A stretch of 64,000 nt of DNA. Origin: Arthrobacter sp. NtRootA1. Lineage in GTDB: Bacteria > Actinomycetota > Actinomycetes > Actinomycetales > Micrococcaceae. Where the stretch lies: contig NZ_AP024630.1 of NCBI RefSeq assembly GCF_019976975.1, forward strand, positions 1,116,001 to 1,180,000, written 5' to 3'. The first letter of the stretch is position 1; each line of letters opens with the position of its first letter. Positions 24,503 through 32,523 of this stretch are shown one piece after another. The position numbers and the translations under genes were made by a program. The notes under the pieces were generated by a model. That model ran no database searches and was not told where the DNA came from. It saw only the letters and a program-made list of their open reading frames with translations.

Positions 24503-26686
24503 ATGAAAGAGCACATCCATTCGGCTTCACTGGCCGGCGAAGCTGACCCACACCACGCCAACCACCATCACCAGCAACCCGGAGCTACCTCGGGAGAACA
24601 CAGCGAACATCAGGACCATTCCGGTGGCCATGGTGGCCATGGTGGCCATGAGGGCCACGGCGCTGCGCGGGGTCAGGACGACCACGCAGTGCATAGCCAC
24701 GGCCAGCACGCCGGGCACAGCACGGCCATGTTCAAGGACCGCTTCTGGCTGACTCTGGCCCTATCCGTCCCAGTGGTGTTTTTCAGCCCGATGTTCGCCC
24801 ACCTTCTGGGCTACATGCCTCCGGAGTTCCCCGGATCGGCCTGGATTCCACCGGTACTCGGCACTGTAATCTTCCTCTACGGGGGCCAGCCGTTCCTTAG
24901 GGGAGGACTCAGCGAGCTGAAGTCCCGCAAACCCGGCATGATGCTGCTGATTGCCATGGCCATTAGCGTCGCGTTCGTCGCTTCGTGGGCGACCAGCCTG
25001 CGGATCGGAAACTTCGACTTGGACTTCTGGTGGGAACTGGCGCTGCTGGTAGCCATCATGCTGCTGGGGCACTGGATCGAGATGCGCGCCCTCGGCTCCG
25101 CCCAAGGCGCGTTGGATGCACTCGCGGCCCTCCTGCCGGACGAGGCCGAACGCATCACTGGAGCGGGCGTGGAAACCGTTCCCGTCGCAGCCCTGCAAGC
25201 TGGTGACGTTGTACTGGTACGCTCCGGAGCCCGCTTGCCGGCCGACGGCACAGTAGTCGACGGACAGGCCGAATTCGACGAGTCCATGATCACCGGGGAA
25301 TCCAAGACCGTCCTCCGGGTGGCAGGGGACTCTGTGGTTGCCGGAACTGTCGCCACCGATAACACTGTCAGGGTCCAGGTCACCGCCGTCGGGGAAGACA
25401 CCGCACTCGCTGGGATCCAGCGTCTGGTTGCCGAAGCGCAGGCTTCATCATCCAAGGCTCAGGCGCTGGCGGACCGGGCAGCGGCATTCCTGTTCTACTT
25501 CGCAACCATCGCAGGTGTCATCACCTTCATCGCATGGGTCCTGATGGGCAACCTGCCGGAAGCCGTTACGCGCACCGTCACCGTGCTCGTGATCGCCTGC
25601 CCCCACGCCCTGGGTTTGGCGATCCCGCTGGTCATCGCGATTTCAACCGAACAGGCTGCGCGCGCCGGGGTTTTGATCAAGAACCGGATGGCCCTGGAAC
25701 GGATGCGCACCATCGACGTCGTCCTGTTCGACAAGACCGGAACCCTGACCGAGGGCGAGCCCGCACTCAAGGACGCCGTCGCCGCCAAAGGCACCACCGT
25801 CGAGGAGCTGCTGGCTCTGGCCGCGGCCGTGGAGTCCGATAGCGAACACCCTGTGGCCCGCGCGATCGTTCGGGCCGCGAACGCGAAGGGACTCCAGCAG
25901 CCGGCAGCGACGGGTTTCAGCTCAATGACCGGCAGGGGCGTGCGGGCAACCGTTGACGGCCGGACTGTCCAGGTAGGCGGTCCGGCCCTGCTCCGGGAAC
26001 TGGGCCTCACTGAACCTGAATGGCTCAGCGCCGCGACCCGGGCCTGGATGGATAGGGGCGCCGCCGTGTTGCACGTGGTTGACGGGGGCCGGATCTTGGG
26101 CGCGGTCAGCCTGGAAGACGCGATCCGCTGGGAATCCCGGCAGGCGGTCCAGGCCCTGCAAAGCCGGGGCGTGAGAGTTGGCATGATCACTGGTGACGCC
26201 AAACAGGTGGCCGACGCCGTTGGATCCGAATTGAACATTGACGAAGTTTTCGCTGAAGTCCTCCCGGCGGACAAGGACAAGAAAGTCGCCGAACTGCAGG
26301 CCCGTGGATTGAAGGTCGCGATGGTCGGCGATGGCGTGAACGACTCTCCCGCCTTGGCCCGGGCTGAGGTTGGCATCGCCATCGGAGCCGGCACGGACGT
26401 GGCCATGGAATCGGCCGGAGTGATCCTGGCCGGAAACGACCCACGTGCCGTCCTGTCCATGGTGGATCTGTCCAAGGCCAGTTACACCAAGATGTGGCAG
26501 AACCTGGTGTGGGCAACCGGGTACAACATCATCGCCGTGCCGCTGGCTGCAGGCGTGCTGGCCTTCGCGGGGATCGTCCTGTCTCCCGCCGCCGGGGCGG
26601 TACTGATGTCGGTCTCCACGATCGTGGTTGCCTTGAACGCCCAGCTGCTGCGCCGTGTGAAACTGAACCCCGCAGAGGTTCGTTAG
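24503..26686 (+). CDS. copB: Copper-translocating P1B-type ATPase (CopB-like, His-rich N-terminus)
   Basis: A 727-residue membrane ATPase. Residues 1-73 contain 19 His residues, including GGHGGHGGHEGHG, and replace the usual HMA domain. Then come membrane helices, the actuator motif MITGES, the transport motif CPHALGL (CPH, the P1B-3/CopB class), the phosphorylation site DKTGTLT, the SEHPVA nucleotide-site motif, and GDGVNDSPAL. The CPH class exports Cu (or Ag) from the cytoplasm. ATG 24503 follows GCAGGAG; the upstream in-frame ATG at 24473 is less well placed. Three direct copies of GGTGGCCAT (24623-24649) encode part of the His stretch. Confidence 0.93.
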   Translation: MKEHIHSASLAGEADPHHANHHHQQPGATSGEHSEHQDHSGGHGGHGGHEGHGAARGQDDHAVHSHGQHAGHSTAMFKDRFWLTLALSVPVVFFSPMFAHLLGYMPPEFPGSAWIPPVLGTVIFLYGGQPFLRGGLSELKSRKPGMMLLIAMAISVAFVASWATSLRIGNFDLDFWWELALLVAIMLLGHWIEMRALGSAQGALDALAALLPDEAERITGAGVETVPVAALQAGDVVLVRSGARLPADGTVVDGQAEFDESMITGESKTVLRVAGDSVVAGTVATDNTVRVQVTAVGEDTALAGIQRLVAEAQASSSKAQALADRAAAFLFYFATIAGVITFIAWVLMGNLPEAVTRTVTVLVIACPHALGLAIPLVIAISTEQAARAGVLIKNRMALERMRTIDVVLFDKTGTLTEGEPALKDAVAAKGTTVEELLALAAAVESDSEHPVARAIVRAANAKGLQQPAATGFSSMTGRGVRATVDGRTVQVGGPALLRELGLTEPEWLSAATRAWMDRGAAVLHVVDGGRILGAVSLEDAIRWESRQAVQALQSRGVRVGMITGDAKQVADAVGSELNIDEVFAEVLPADKDKKVAELQARGLKVAMVGDGVNDSPALARAEVGIAIGAGTDVAMESAGVILAGNDPRAVLSMVDLSKASYTKMWQNLVWATGYNIIAVPLAAGVLAFAGIVLSPAAGAVLMSVSTIVVALNAQLLRRVKLNPAEVR

Positions 26687-26803
26687 CAGAGCCACCGGCC
26701 CCGGGCACCCTGAACAGGGCGGGGTGCCATGGGCCGGTAGGCTGAAACCGACCACGCTGACTCGGCACCATCGTTGACTCGTCACGGACAAGGAAGGACT
26801 GCT

Positions 26804-27268
26804 GTGGAACCACATCCGGCCATAACCAGATTCTTCCTCAGGGCAGGCCTTCTGGCCGCAGTGCTGGCGTTGATCGCCGGTTTGCTGGGTATGCACATCA
26901 TGATCGGCCCCCACTCCATGCACACGGGCGTCATCACCACTGCGGCGGACTCGGCCCCTACGGCCGTCGCCGCCACTGGAGATGCCGCCGCCCACACCGG
27001 TCATATGGGCGCGGCGCAGTCCATGGGCGGAGAATCAGGCACGGTGCCGCTGGCGCAGTGTTCCTGCTCCGGGAACTGCCCAACTGCGCATGTGGCGGGC
27101 GGTTCGTGCATCCCATCAGTCGGGACCGGTGGTCTGGCTGCGCCGCTTCGGGACAACACAACCACAGCGCCTTCCACCTTCCAGTTCCAGGCCGAGTCTT
27201 CCGGCACACTGTGGTCTTACCTGCCCGGAAGTCCTTCACCGGGTGAATTGTCGATCAGCAGGACATAA
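26804..27268 (+). CDS. DUF6153-like membrane-anchored protein
   Basis: 154 residues. One membrane span near the N-terminus (FFLRAGLLAAVLALIAGLLGMHI) is followed by an outside region rich in His, Met and Cys: MIGPHSMHTG, AHTGHMGAAQSMGG and CSCSGNCP. This composition and length match DUF6153 proteins, which occur in actinobacterial copper loci. GTG 26804 is preceded by AAGGAAGGA. It lies 117 bases after the CopB-like gene. A role in binding copper at the outer face of the membrane is inference. The C-terminal quarter is Ser/Thr/Pro-rich without motifs. Confidence 0.65.
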   Translation: MEPHPAITRFFLRAGLLAAVLALIAGLLGMHIMIGPHSMHTGVITTAADSAPTAVAATGDAAAHTGHMGAAQSMGGESGTVPLAQCSCSGNCPTAHVAGGSCIPSVGTGGLAAPLRDNTTTAPSTFQFQAESSGTLWSYLPGSPSPGELSISRT

Positions 27269-27442
27269 ACGGTCGCCTCGGCGCCCGAATGACAGGCTGC
27301 CCGCATGGTTGGGCTGCCCGGATGACCGGGCCTGCTCTTCTGCTGCTCGCAGGCAGCCACTGCCCAGCGGATTCTGCTGAGCATCACCAAAACTTTTCGC
27401 GTTGGCGCCTCGACGCCCACCCCTCCTTGTGAAGGACCATTT

Positions 27443-28069
27443 ATGAACACCCGAAAGCTCTTGCCCCTGTCTGCAGTTGCCCTCGCGGCGGCTTTGGCCC
27501 TTGCCGGTTGCAGTACCGGAACCCCCGGATCGTCCGCGACCTCCATGCCGGGGATGGATCACGGCGCCATGAGCTCCTCCAGCCCCTCAGCGTCTGAGTC
27601 CTCCCAAGCTGTGGGCGACCACAATGCAGCGGACGTGATGTTTGCCCAGATGATGATTCCCCACCATGCGCAGGCTGTGGAAATGAGCGACATGATCCTG
27701 GCCAAGCAGGGCATCCCCAATGAAGTCAGCGCCCTCGCCACCCGAATTAAAAACGCTCAGGGACCGGAGATCGAGAAAATGACCTCTTGGTTGTCCGGCT
27801 GGAACCAGTCGACGCAGATGCCCGGCGGCCACAGCATGGAAGGCATGATGGGCGCTGACGACATGGCGAAACTCCAAGCAGCCCAAGGTGCAGACGCCGC
27901 AAAGCTGTTCCTGACCCAGATGATCGCCCACCACAAGGGTGCAGTGGTGATGGCCCAGACCGAAACCACGGGCGGGCAAAATGCTGATGCGGTGCAATTG
28001 GCCAAAGACATCGTGACCGCGCAGGAAGCCGAAATCAAGGAGATGCAGCAACTGCTGACCACCCTCTAA
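27443..28069 (+). CDS. DUF305 family lipoprotein
   Basis: 208 residues. A lipoprotein signal (LALAGCSTG, Cys about 23) is followed by a Ser/Met-rich linker (SMPGMDHGAMSS) and a DUF305 ferritin-like helical domain with VMFAQMMIPHHAQAVEMSDM and FLTQMIAHHKGAVVMAQTE. The paired Met and His residues can bind copper. DUF305 proteins are commonly linked to copper or silver stress, and here the gene closes the copper cluster. GTGAAGGA precedes the ATG at 27443. A strong hairpin follows the stop at 28080-28108. Confidence 0.88.
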   Translation: MNTRKLLPLSAVALAAALALAGCSTGTPGSSATSMPGMDHGAMSSSSPSASESSQAVGDHNAADVMFAQMMIPHHAQAVEMSDMILAKQGIPNEVSALATRIKNAQGPEIEKMTSWLSGWNQSTQMPGGHSMEGMMGADDMAKLQAAQGADAAKLFLTQMIAHHKGAVVMAQTETTGGQNADAVQLAKDIVTAQEAEIKEMQQLLTTL

Positions 28070-28079
28070 GCAATACCTT

Positions 28080-28108
28080 GGCTGTCGGCCCGAACAGGGC
28101 CGACAGCC
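28080..28108 (+). terminator. Hairpin terminator after the DUF305 gene
   Basis: Perfect 12-base arms GGCTGTCGGCCC and GGGCCGACAGCC with the loop GAACA, 11 bases after the stop. It is GC-rich with no T-run and ends the copper cluster transcript. Confidence 0.75.
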
Positions 28109-28267
28109 GCTTGCTGCCTTGCTCCTCTGGTTCATCCAACAGCTCGGCTACCGCAACCGCGGGTCCAGCTCATTGTTAGAAGGCGCGGCCCACCAGTATC
28201 GAAGTCATCATCCTGCATATGGCAACGCGGACTTCCGGACGGCAGGCAAATGTGGAATGTTCACACC

Positions 28268-28540
28268 ATGACCGACGATGATTTGACTGAACTTCGGGCG
28301 CAGGCAGACCAAGGCAGCCAGAACGCCATAGACCAGCTTGTGGAACTTGCCGCTGAGCGGGGCGACCTTGAGGAACTGCGTCGTTTTGCCGCGCGGGGGA
28401 GTACCGACGCCGTGGACCTCCTCATTGAGCTTGCCTCGGAACGTGGCGATGTGGAGGAACTTCGGCGCCTCGCGGACGGCGGAAGCCGGACGGCTGCCGA
28501 GGTACTCGCCGAAACCGAAGAGGAATACGGCCCGGAATGA
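28268..28540 (+). CDS. Short helical-repeat protein, unrecognised
   Basis: A 90-residue acidic protein with a repeat of about 18-20 residues: AIDQLVELAAERGDLEELRRFA, AVDLLIELASERGDVEELRRLA and a last partial unit AAEVLAETEEEYG. The units look like helix-turn-helix pairs of Sel1 or ankyrin-like solenoids, probably a small protein-interaction module. ATG 28268 is chosen since the repeat register begins soon after; an in-frame GTG lies at 28250. No neighbour suggests a function. Confidence 0.6.
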   Translation: MTDDDLTELRAQADQGSQNAIDQLVELAAERGDLEELRRFAARGSTDAVDLLIELASERGDVEELRRLADGGSRTAAEVLAETEEEYGPE

Positions 28541-28663
28541 AAGCCCTTGGCGTCAGACTTCCTGTTACCTAGAGCCGAGGCAATTAGGTCTGAGCCTCGG
28601 CGATCACACGATCTTGTTGTGTGCTGGTTTCCATCGACTTACTCCATTCCCGCGTAACACGAA

Positions 28664-29410
28664 TTAGACAACATCCTTGGTTCGGTTTCTCCAGATACCG
28701 ATCACACAAGGAATAAGAATCCATAGGACAGCTGAAGATGCAGCAGCTGCAGCGTTGCCACCTTCAGTCAGAACGTTGGTGAACGTGGCTGATTGAAGAA
28801 ATGGCGTGGCATCGCCAGCGACCAGGCCAATCAACGAGTCGAACACAAAAGACTGAAACAGCACAAAGACAATGGCGAGTGGCGTGGACAGGAGCGCGGA
28901 AGCGACCGCAGCCCCGGACATGACGCCAACCAGGGTGGCACAAACCAGTAGCCAGACACTCCTGCTCAGGCTTCCGAACATGATGTCCGAGCTCGTGAAA
29001 ACGGAGAAGCCTGCCGACACGGCAAATGCCACAGCACAAATCACCAGCATTGTGGCGAGACCAAAGATGGCCACAGCGATGTACTTTGCCAGAAGCAACA
29101 CTCCCCGCCTTGGCTGCAATACGAAGAACTTCACGTTGTCCCGGTGCTGCCAGTCGGAGGTAATCGCGAGAATCGAAATAATTGGCGCACCTATGCCAGC
29201 GGGCAAGGCCAAGGCTGCAAGCATCATGGACATGTCAATCGGCTCATTGCGGCTTGCTGAGACGGCCACGAACGCGACGATCATCAGGATGCCGAGAAGC
29301 GTCATGCTGAAGAGAAGCCATCGTGAGCTGCGGGTATTGATGAGTTTTCGCATTTCGACGTAGACGGCAACGCCGATGGGGTTCGATACCGGACTGCTGA
29401 TGCCGCTCAT
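28664..29410 (-). CDS. ABC transporter permease
   Basis: A 248-residue membrane protein with about six hydrophobic segments (SRWLLFSMTLLGILMIVAFVAV; LALPAGIGAPIISILAI; ISVAIFGLATMLVICAVAF-like). The N-terminal start VYVEMRKLINTRSSRWLL is the ABC-2 type pattern of bacitracin/lantibiotic-type exporters. The start overlaps the upstream ATPase stop by four bases, so the two subunits are made in equal amounts. The substrate is unknown. Confidence 0.85.
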   Translation of the reverse strand: MSGISSPVSNPIGVAVYVEMRKLINTRSSRWLLFSMTLLGILMIVAFVAVSASRNEPIDMSMMLAALALPAGIGAPIISILAITSDWQHRDNVKFFVLQPRRGVLLLAKYIAVAIFGLATMLVICAVAFAVSAGFSVFTSSDIMFGSLSRSVWLLVCATLVGVMSGAAVASALLSTPLAIVFVLFQSFVFDSLIGLVAGDATPFLQSATFTNVLTEGGNAAAAASSAVLWILIPCVIGIWRNRTKDVV

Positions 29411-30327
29411 TTCCCCTCCTCCGTCCTGGAGACCGCTGCAAACTCCGGGGAAGTCAGTTCACTGTAGTAACTTTCCAACGATTCCACGGGCTTTCTGTGC
29501 AGTAGGCTCACTTGGATGCCATTCCTCCAAAGGATTTCACCGACGTGCTCGGGGGACGACATAACTGAGATTCGCTCATTCGCGGAATGAGGGGCCTCGG
29601 CCAGTGCAATTCCCTCGGCCTGTAGGACTCGCCTGATTTCAGACCTCTGAGGGCCATCGACTTCAGTGACTTCCGTTCCTCCCAGGTCTCCTATGGAGGA
29701 GTTGGAGATCACGCGGCCGCGGTCAATGATGACCACGCGATCTACATAGGACTCAAGCTCATTGAGCAAATGGCTTGAGATGAGAACGGCACCACCGTCT
29801 GCGGCAAATCGCCGGATGGATGCCTTAAGCCAGCTCATTCCCTCGACGTCCAACCCGTTGGCTGGTTCGTCCAGGACGACGTACTTGGGTTTTCCCAGAA
29901 GTGCGATGGCCAAACTAAGGCGTTGGCGCATGCCCAGGGACAGGGAGCGTACTTTTCTACGACCCGCACTGGCAAGACCTACCGACTCAAGAACGGCATC
30001 CACCCTTTGCCTGGGTAGCCCCATCATTGCGGCGGTCAAAGTGACTGTTTCGCGGGCCGACCTGCCGGGATGGTGCGCCGAAGGATCGAGCAGGAAGCCT
30101 ATCTGTTCCCCTGGGTTCAGCAGTTCGTGGAAGGGCGAGCCAGCAATCGTAATGCTGCCGGCATCCGGCCGGGTCAGGCCCGCGATCATTCTGAGCGTGG
30201 TGGATTTCCCGGACCCATTTGGCCCGATGAACCCGGTAATCGTCCCTGGAGCGCAGCTAAAGCTCAACTCGTGGACGGCCTTAATGTTTCCGAATGACTT
30301 CGAGATGTTATCCAGTCTCAGGGTCAT
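29407..30327 (-). CDS. ABC transporter ATP-binding protein
   Basis: A 306-residue ATPase. Walker A is GPNGSGKST, the signature SLGMRQRLSLA, Walker B VVLDEPANGLD and the switch His in SSHLLNELE. The C-terminal 90 residues are an extra domain (VDGPQRSEIRRVLQAEG onward) found in BcrA-like subunits. It forms an exporter with the permease encoded next. Its ATG at 30327 lies about 90 bases from a 33-base palindrome that may control the operon. Confidence 0.92.
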   Translation of the reverse strand: MTLRLDNISKSFGNIKAVHELSFSCAPGTITGFIGPNGSGKSTTLRMIAGLTRPDAGSITIAGSPFHELLNPGEQIGFLLDPSAHHPGRSARETVTLTAAMMGLPRQRVDAVLESVGLASAGRRKVRSLSLGMRQRLSLAIALLGKPKYVVLDEPANGLDVEGMSWLKASIRRFAADGGAVLISSHLLNELESYVDRVVIIDRGRVISNSSIGDLGGTEVTEVDGPQRSEIRRVLQAEGIALAEAPHSANERISVMSSPEHVGEILWRNGIQVSLLHRKPVESLESYYSELTSPEFAAVSRTEEGK

Positions 30328-30646
30328 AATTTCGCGCTAGTCCGTTCTGAGCCAATTCTCTTGATTATTGCTCGTGAGGACGATGCCACTCATCGGTGAA
30401 TTCATGAAACCCCTTAGCATTGCACTCATTGTGAGTGCATTGCTAACTTATGGGGTCCATTTAGGGTTAGTCAAATCAATTTAGTTCTAGTGTCCATAGG
30501 CAACATATCCTTGGGGATCGACCACTGAAACAGGCTTTCCTAGCACAAATAAAAGAAACCAGCTTGTCAACAGGCAAATAGTTACGGGCCAGTTCGCACT
30601 ATCGAGAAATTATCCTTGGGCCGTACCAAGCCTTCCTGAAAGAGCC
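30328..30646. other. Intergenic region between two minus-strand operons
   Basis: About 320 A+T-richer bases with no credible gene. It holds the palindrome at 30414-30446 and presumably the promoter of the ABC transporter on the minus strand. Confidence 0.5.
30414..30446. promoter_or_regulatory. 33-bp near-perfect palindrome upstream of the ABC operon
   Basis: The arms TTAGCATTGCACTCA and TGAGTGCATTGCTAA pair over 15 positions with one mismatch around a 3-base centre (TTG). The inner TGCACTCA/TGAGTGCA half-sites resemble GntR/YtrA-type operators used by bacitracin-like ABC operons. No regulator gene is adjacent. Confidence 0.6.
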
Positions 30647-31054
30647 TTAACTAACGCTGACCAACACTTGGTCGATGCGGGCCAGGAGACCCGGCCAGCC
30701 ATTGCCCATGCCTTCAATGGCTTGCCGCCCCAGGGGTGTGTCCAGGTTGAAGCCGGCGTGCTCGAAGTGAAGGATGGTGCCGGTTTCGGTAGCTTCCAAG
30801 GCCCAAGTGATAGTGGTGTCCAGGGTGCCTTCTGCGAAGACGAACGTGATGGAGATGCCGGGTTCGACGGCGGTGACTTCGCATTGCTGCTGACCCCAAC
30901 CGCCCATGTCCATGGTGAAGCGGTGGCCCACCACAGGTGCGATGTCGCCGGGAGCCCACCAGCGGGCGAGGAGTTCAGGCGTTGTCAGCGCAGCCCAGAC
31001 GGACTCGCGGGAATGGGTGAACGTGCGCTGTAGACGGATGGCGTTTTCGGTCAT
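30647..31054 (-). CDS. SRPBCC (AHSA1-type) protein
   Basis: A 135-residue START-like fold: IRLQRTFTHSRESVWAALTTPELLARWWAPGD at the start, and the C-terminal helix GRQAIEGMGNGWPGLLARIDQVL. It binds a hydrophobic ligand in the family's central cavity; the partner is unknown. It overlaps the upstream ArsR gene by four bases (ATGA) and forms the second ArsR-SRPBCC pair in this window, unrelated in detail to the one at 16.7 kb. Confidence 0.87.
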   Translation of the reverse strand: MTENAIRLQRTFTHSRESVWAALTTPELLARWWAPGDIAPVVGHRFTMDMGGWGQQQCEVTAVEPGISITFVFAEGTLDTTITWALEATETGTILHFEHAGFNLDTPLGRQAIEGMGNGWPGLLARIDQVLVSVS

Positions 31055-31365
31055 GGGGTGTTTTCCTCATCAAGTAGTTCGGCCAGGGCGTCGAGCCGCT
31101 GGTTCCAATATTGCTCGTAGTTCTTCAGCCAATCGCTGGCATCCCGGAGGCCCAAGGCCTCCAGGTGGTAGATCCTGTTCCGGCCTTGCCGTTCCTCCCG
31201 GATCAAGCCGGCTTCCCGCAGGACTGCCAAATGCTCGGACGCTGCAGAGCGGCTGAGGTCCAAGCGGCCTGTTAGATCGCCCGCCGTTAGGGGGCCCTCA
31301 CGGAGGCTATCGAGGATGGTACGCCGCGAAGGGTTCGCGAGGGCGCCGAAGACATCAGGAAGCAC
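31051..31365 (-). CDS. ArsR family transcriptional regulator
   Basis: A 104-residue winged helix repressor: VFGALANPSRRTILDSLREG, LDLSRSAASEHLAVLREAGLIREERQGRNRIYHLE, then a helical tail NYEQYWNQRLDALAELL. No metal-binding Cys pair is present. GTG 31365 is taken as start; the frame stays open to 31800, but that part is the opposite strand of the repeat protein's gene region. It is cotranscribed with the SRPBCC gene. Confidence 0.82.
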   Translation of the reverse strand: MLPDVFGALANPSRRTILDSLREGPLTAGDLTGRLDLSRSAASEHLAVLREAGLIREERQGRNRIYHLEALGLRDASDWLKNYEQYWNQRLDALAELLDEENTP

Positions 31366-31436
31366 TCGAAGATGATATGTCGGAAATTTCCGAAATGACA
31401 AGCCCAGTCGGGCTGCGAGCGAAACGCGAAGGGAGA

Positions 31437-32384
31437 TCAGACCAGCGCGGTCATGACATTCCAGCCTTCTCCGATCTGTTTCGGCGGCTCCAGGTGACGG
31501 CTTCCAATCCCGGCATAGAGCCAGAGTATGCCGTTGGTATCCCGGGCGATGATCTGCGCGTATCCCTGGTAATTGTTGTCGAAGTTGCCGGTGGCGATGA
31601 TTGCCGTCATGGTGTTCCAGCCTTCGCCGACTTGCATCCGCGGGAGCCACCCGCCGGTTCCGTTTCCGGGGTAAAGCCAAAGGCCGCCGCTGGTGTCCCG
31701 GGCAAGGAGGTCCATTTTCCGGTCCTCGTTGAAATCGCCGCGACCAATAAGGGCCGTCATCACGTTCCAGCCTTCGCCGATTTGGAACCGGGGGAGCCAC
31801 CCGCCGTGGTGATCTCCCGGATACAGCCAGAGCCGCCCGTCGGCATCACGGGCCATGAGATCTGCCATGTAGTCGCCGTTGAAGTCCCCAGGTCCCACCA
31901 ACGCAGTCATGACGTTCCAGCCGACGCCCACCTGCATGCGCGGCTTGAGAATTCCAGCGCCAGTGCCAGGGTAGAGCCACAGGTCGCCATTGGCGTCCCG
32001 GGCCAGGAGGTCATCCGTGAACTCGCTTTGGAACTTGCCCGGACCGACGATTGCGGTCATGACATTCCAGCCCTCGCCCATCTTGAAACGGGGCTTCTTC
32101 CAGCCGCCAAGGCCATCGCCGGCGTAGACCCAGAGATCACCTGCTGCGTCTCGGGCAAGAACGTCGTGAAAGTAGCTGGTATTGATGGTGACGTAATCCC
32201 AGTTGTTGCTGGGGACGCTCAAAGCCCGGGTTGCGGACATGTCTGCCTGGGCGGGAACGTTTGTCAGCGCGGCAACCACAACCGCGGCAGTTGCCAAGGC
32301 CGTCGCAACCAAAAGTGGGCGTCGCCGACGTCGGGCCTTTCTCGCTTTGAGCTGCGCATCAGTAGTCCACCTTGATCGGAACAT
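31437..32384 (-). CDS. Exported five-repeat FG-GAP/VCBS-like beta-propeller protein
   Basis: About 315 residues. After a basic N-terminus (KARKARRRRRP) comes a signal-anchor or signal peptide (LLVATALATAAVVVAALTNVPAQA), then five repeats of about 47-50 residues. Each repeat has LLARDxxGDLWLYPG followed by GEGWNVMTALVGPGDFN, where Asp/Asn positions could bind calcium. Such proteins are secreted and often linked to polysaccharide binding or autolysin regions. The start is uncertain: ATG 32384 or GTG 32387 after GGGGG; ATG 32417 also exists. It is divergent from the lipoprotein gene at 32524. Confidence 0.75.
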   Translation of the reverse strand: MFRSRWTTDAQLKARKARRRRRPLLVATALATAAVVVAALTNVPAQADMSATRALSVPSNNWDYVTINTSYFHDVLARDAAGDLWVYAGDGLGGWKKPRFKMGEGWNVMTAIVGPGKFQSEFTDDLLARDANGDLWLYPGTGAGILKPRMQVGVGWNVMTALVGPGDFNGDYMADLMARDADGRLWLYPGDHHGGWLPRFQIGEGWNVMTALIGRGDFNEDRKMDLLARDTSGGLWLYPGNGTGGWLPRMQVGEGWNTMTAIIATGNFDNNYQGYAQIIARDTNGILWLYAGIGSRHLEPPKQIGEGWNVMTALV

Positions 32385-32523
32385 CACCGTTACCCCCATT
32401 AGCAACATAGCCATCACGCGATGGACCGGAGCTTAGCCGGATCGCCGAAGTTTTGTTAGGGGCTGGAGGAAAGCCCTGTCATCCTATAGACAGGTTTCAC
32501 CATCGGGACGGAATCGAGGAGCA

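Noticed and set aside
24503..26686. Assignment of the ATPase as CopA (CPC type)
   Set aside because: The membrane motif is CPHALGL and the N-terminus lacks an HMA domain, which fits the CopB/P1B-3 class.
31366..31800. N-terminal extension of the second ArsR protein
   Set aside because: The added part is a reading of the repeat-protein region in another frame; ArsR proteins begin near VFGALANPSRR.
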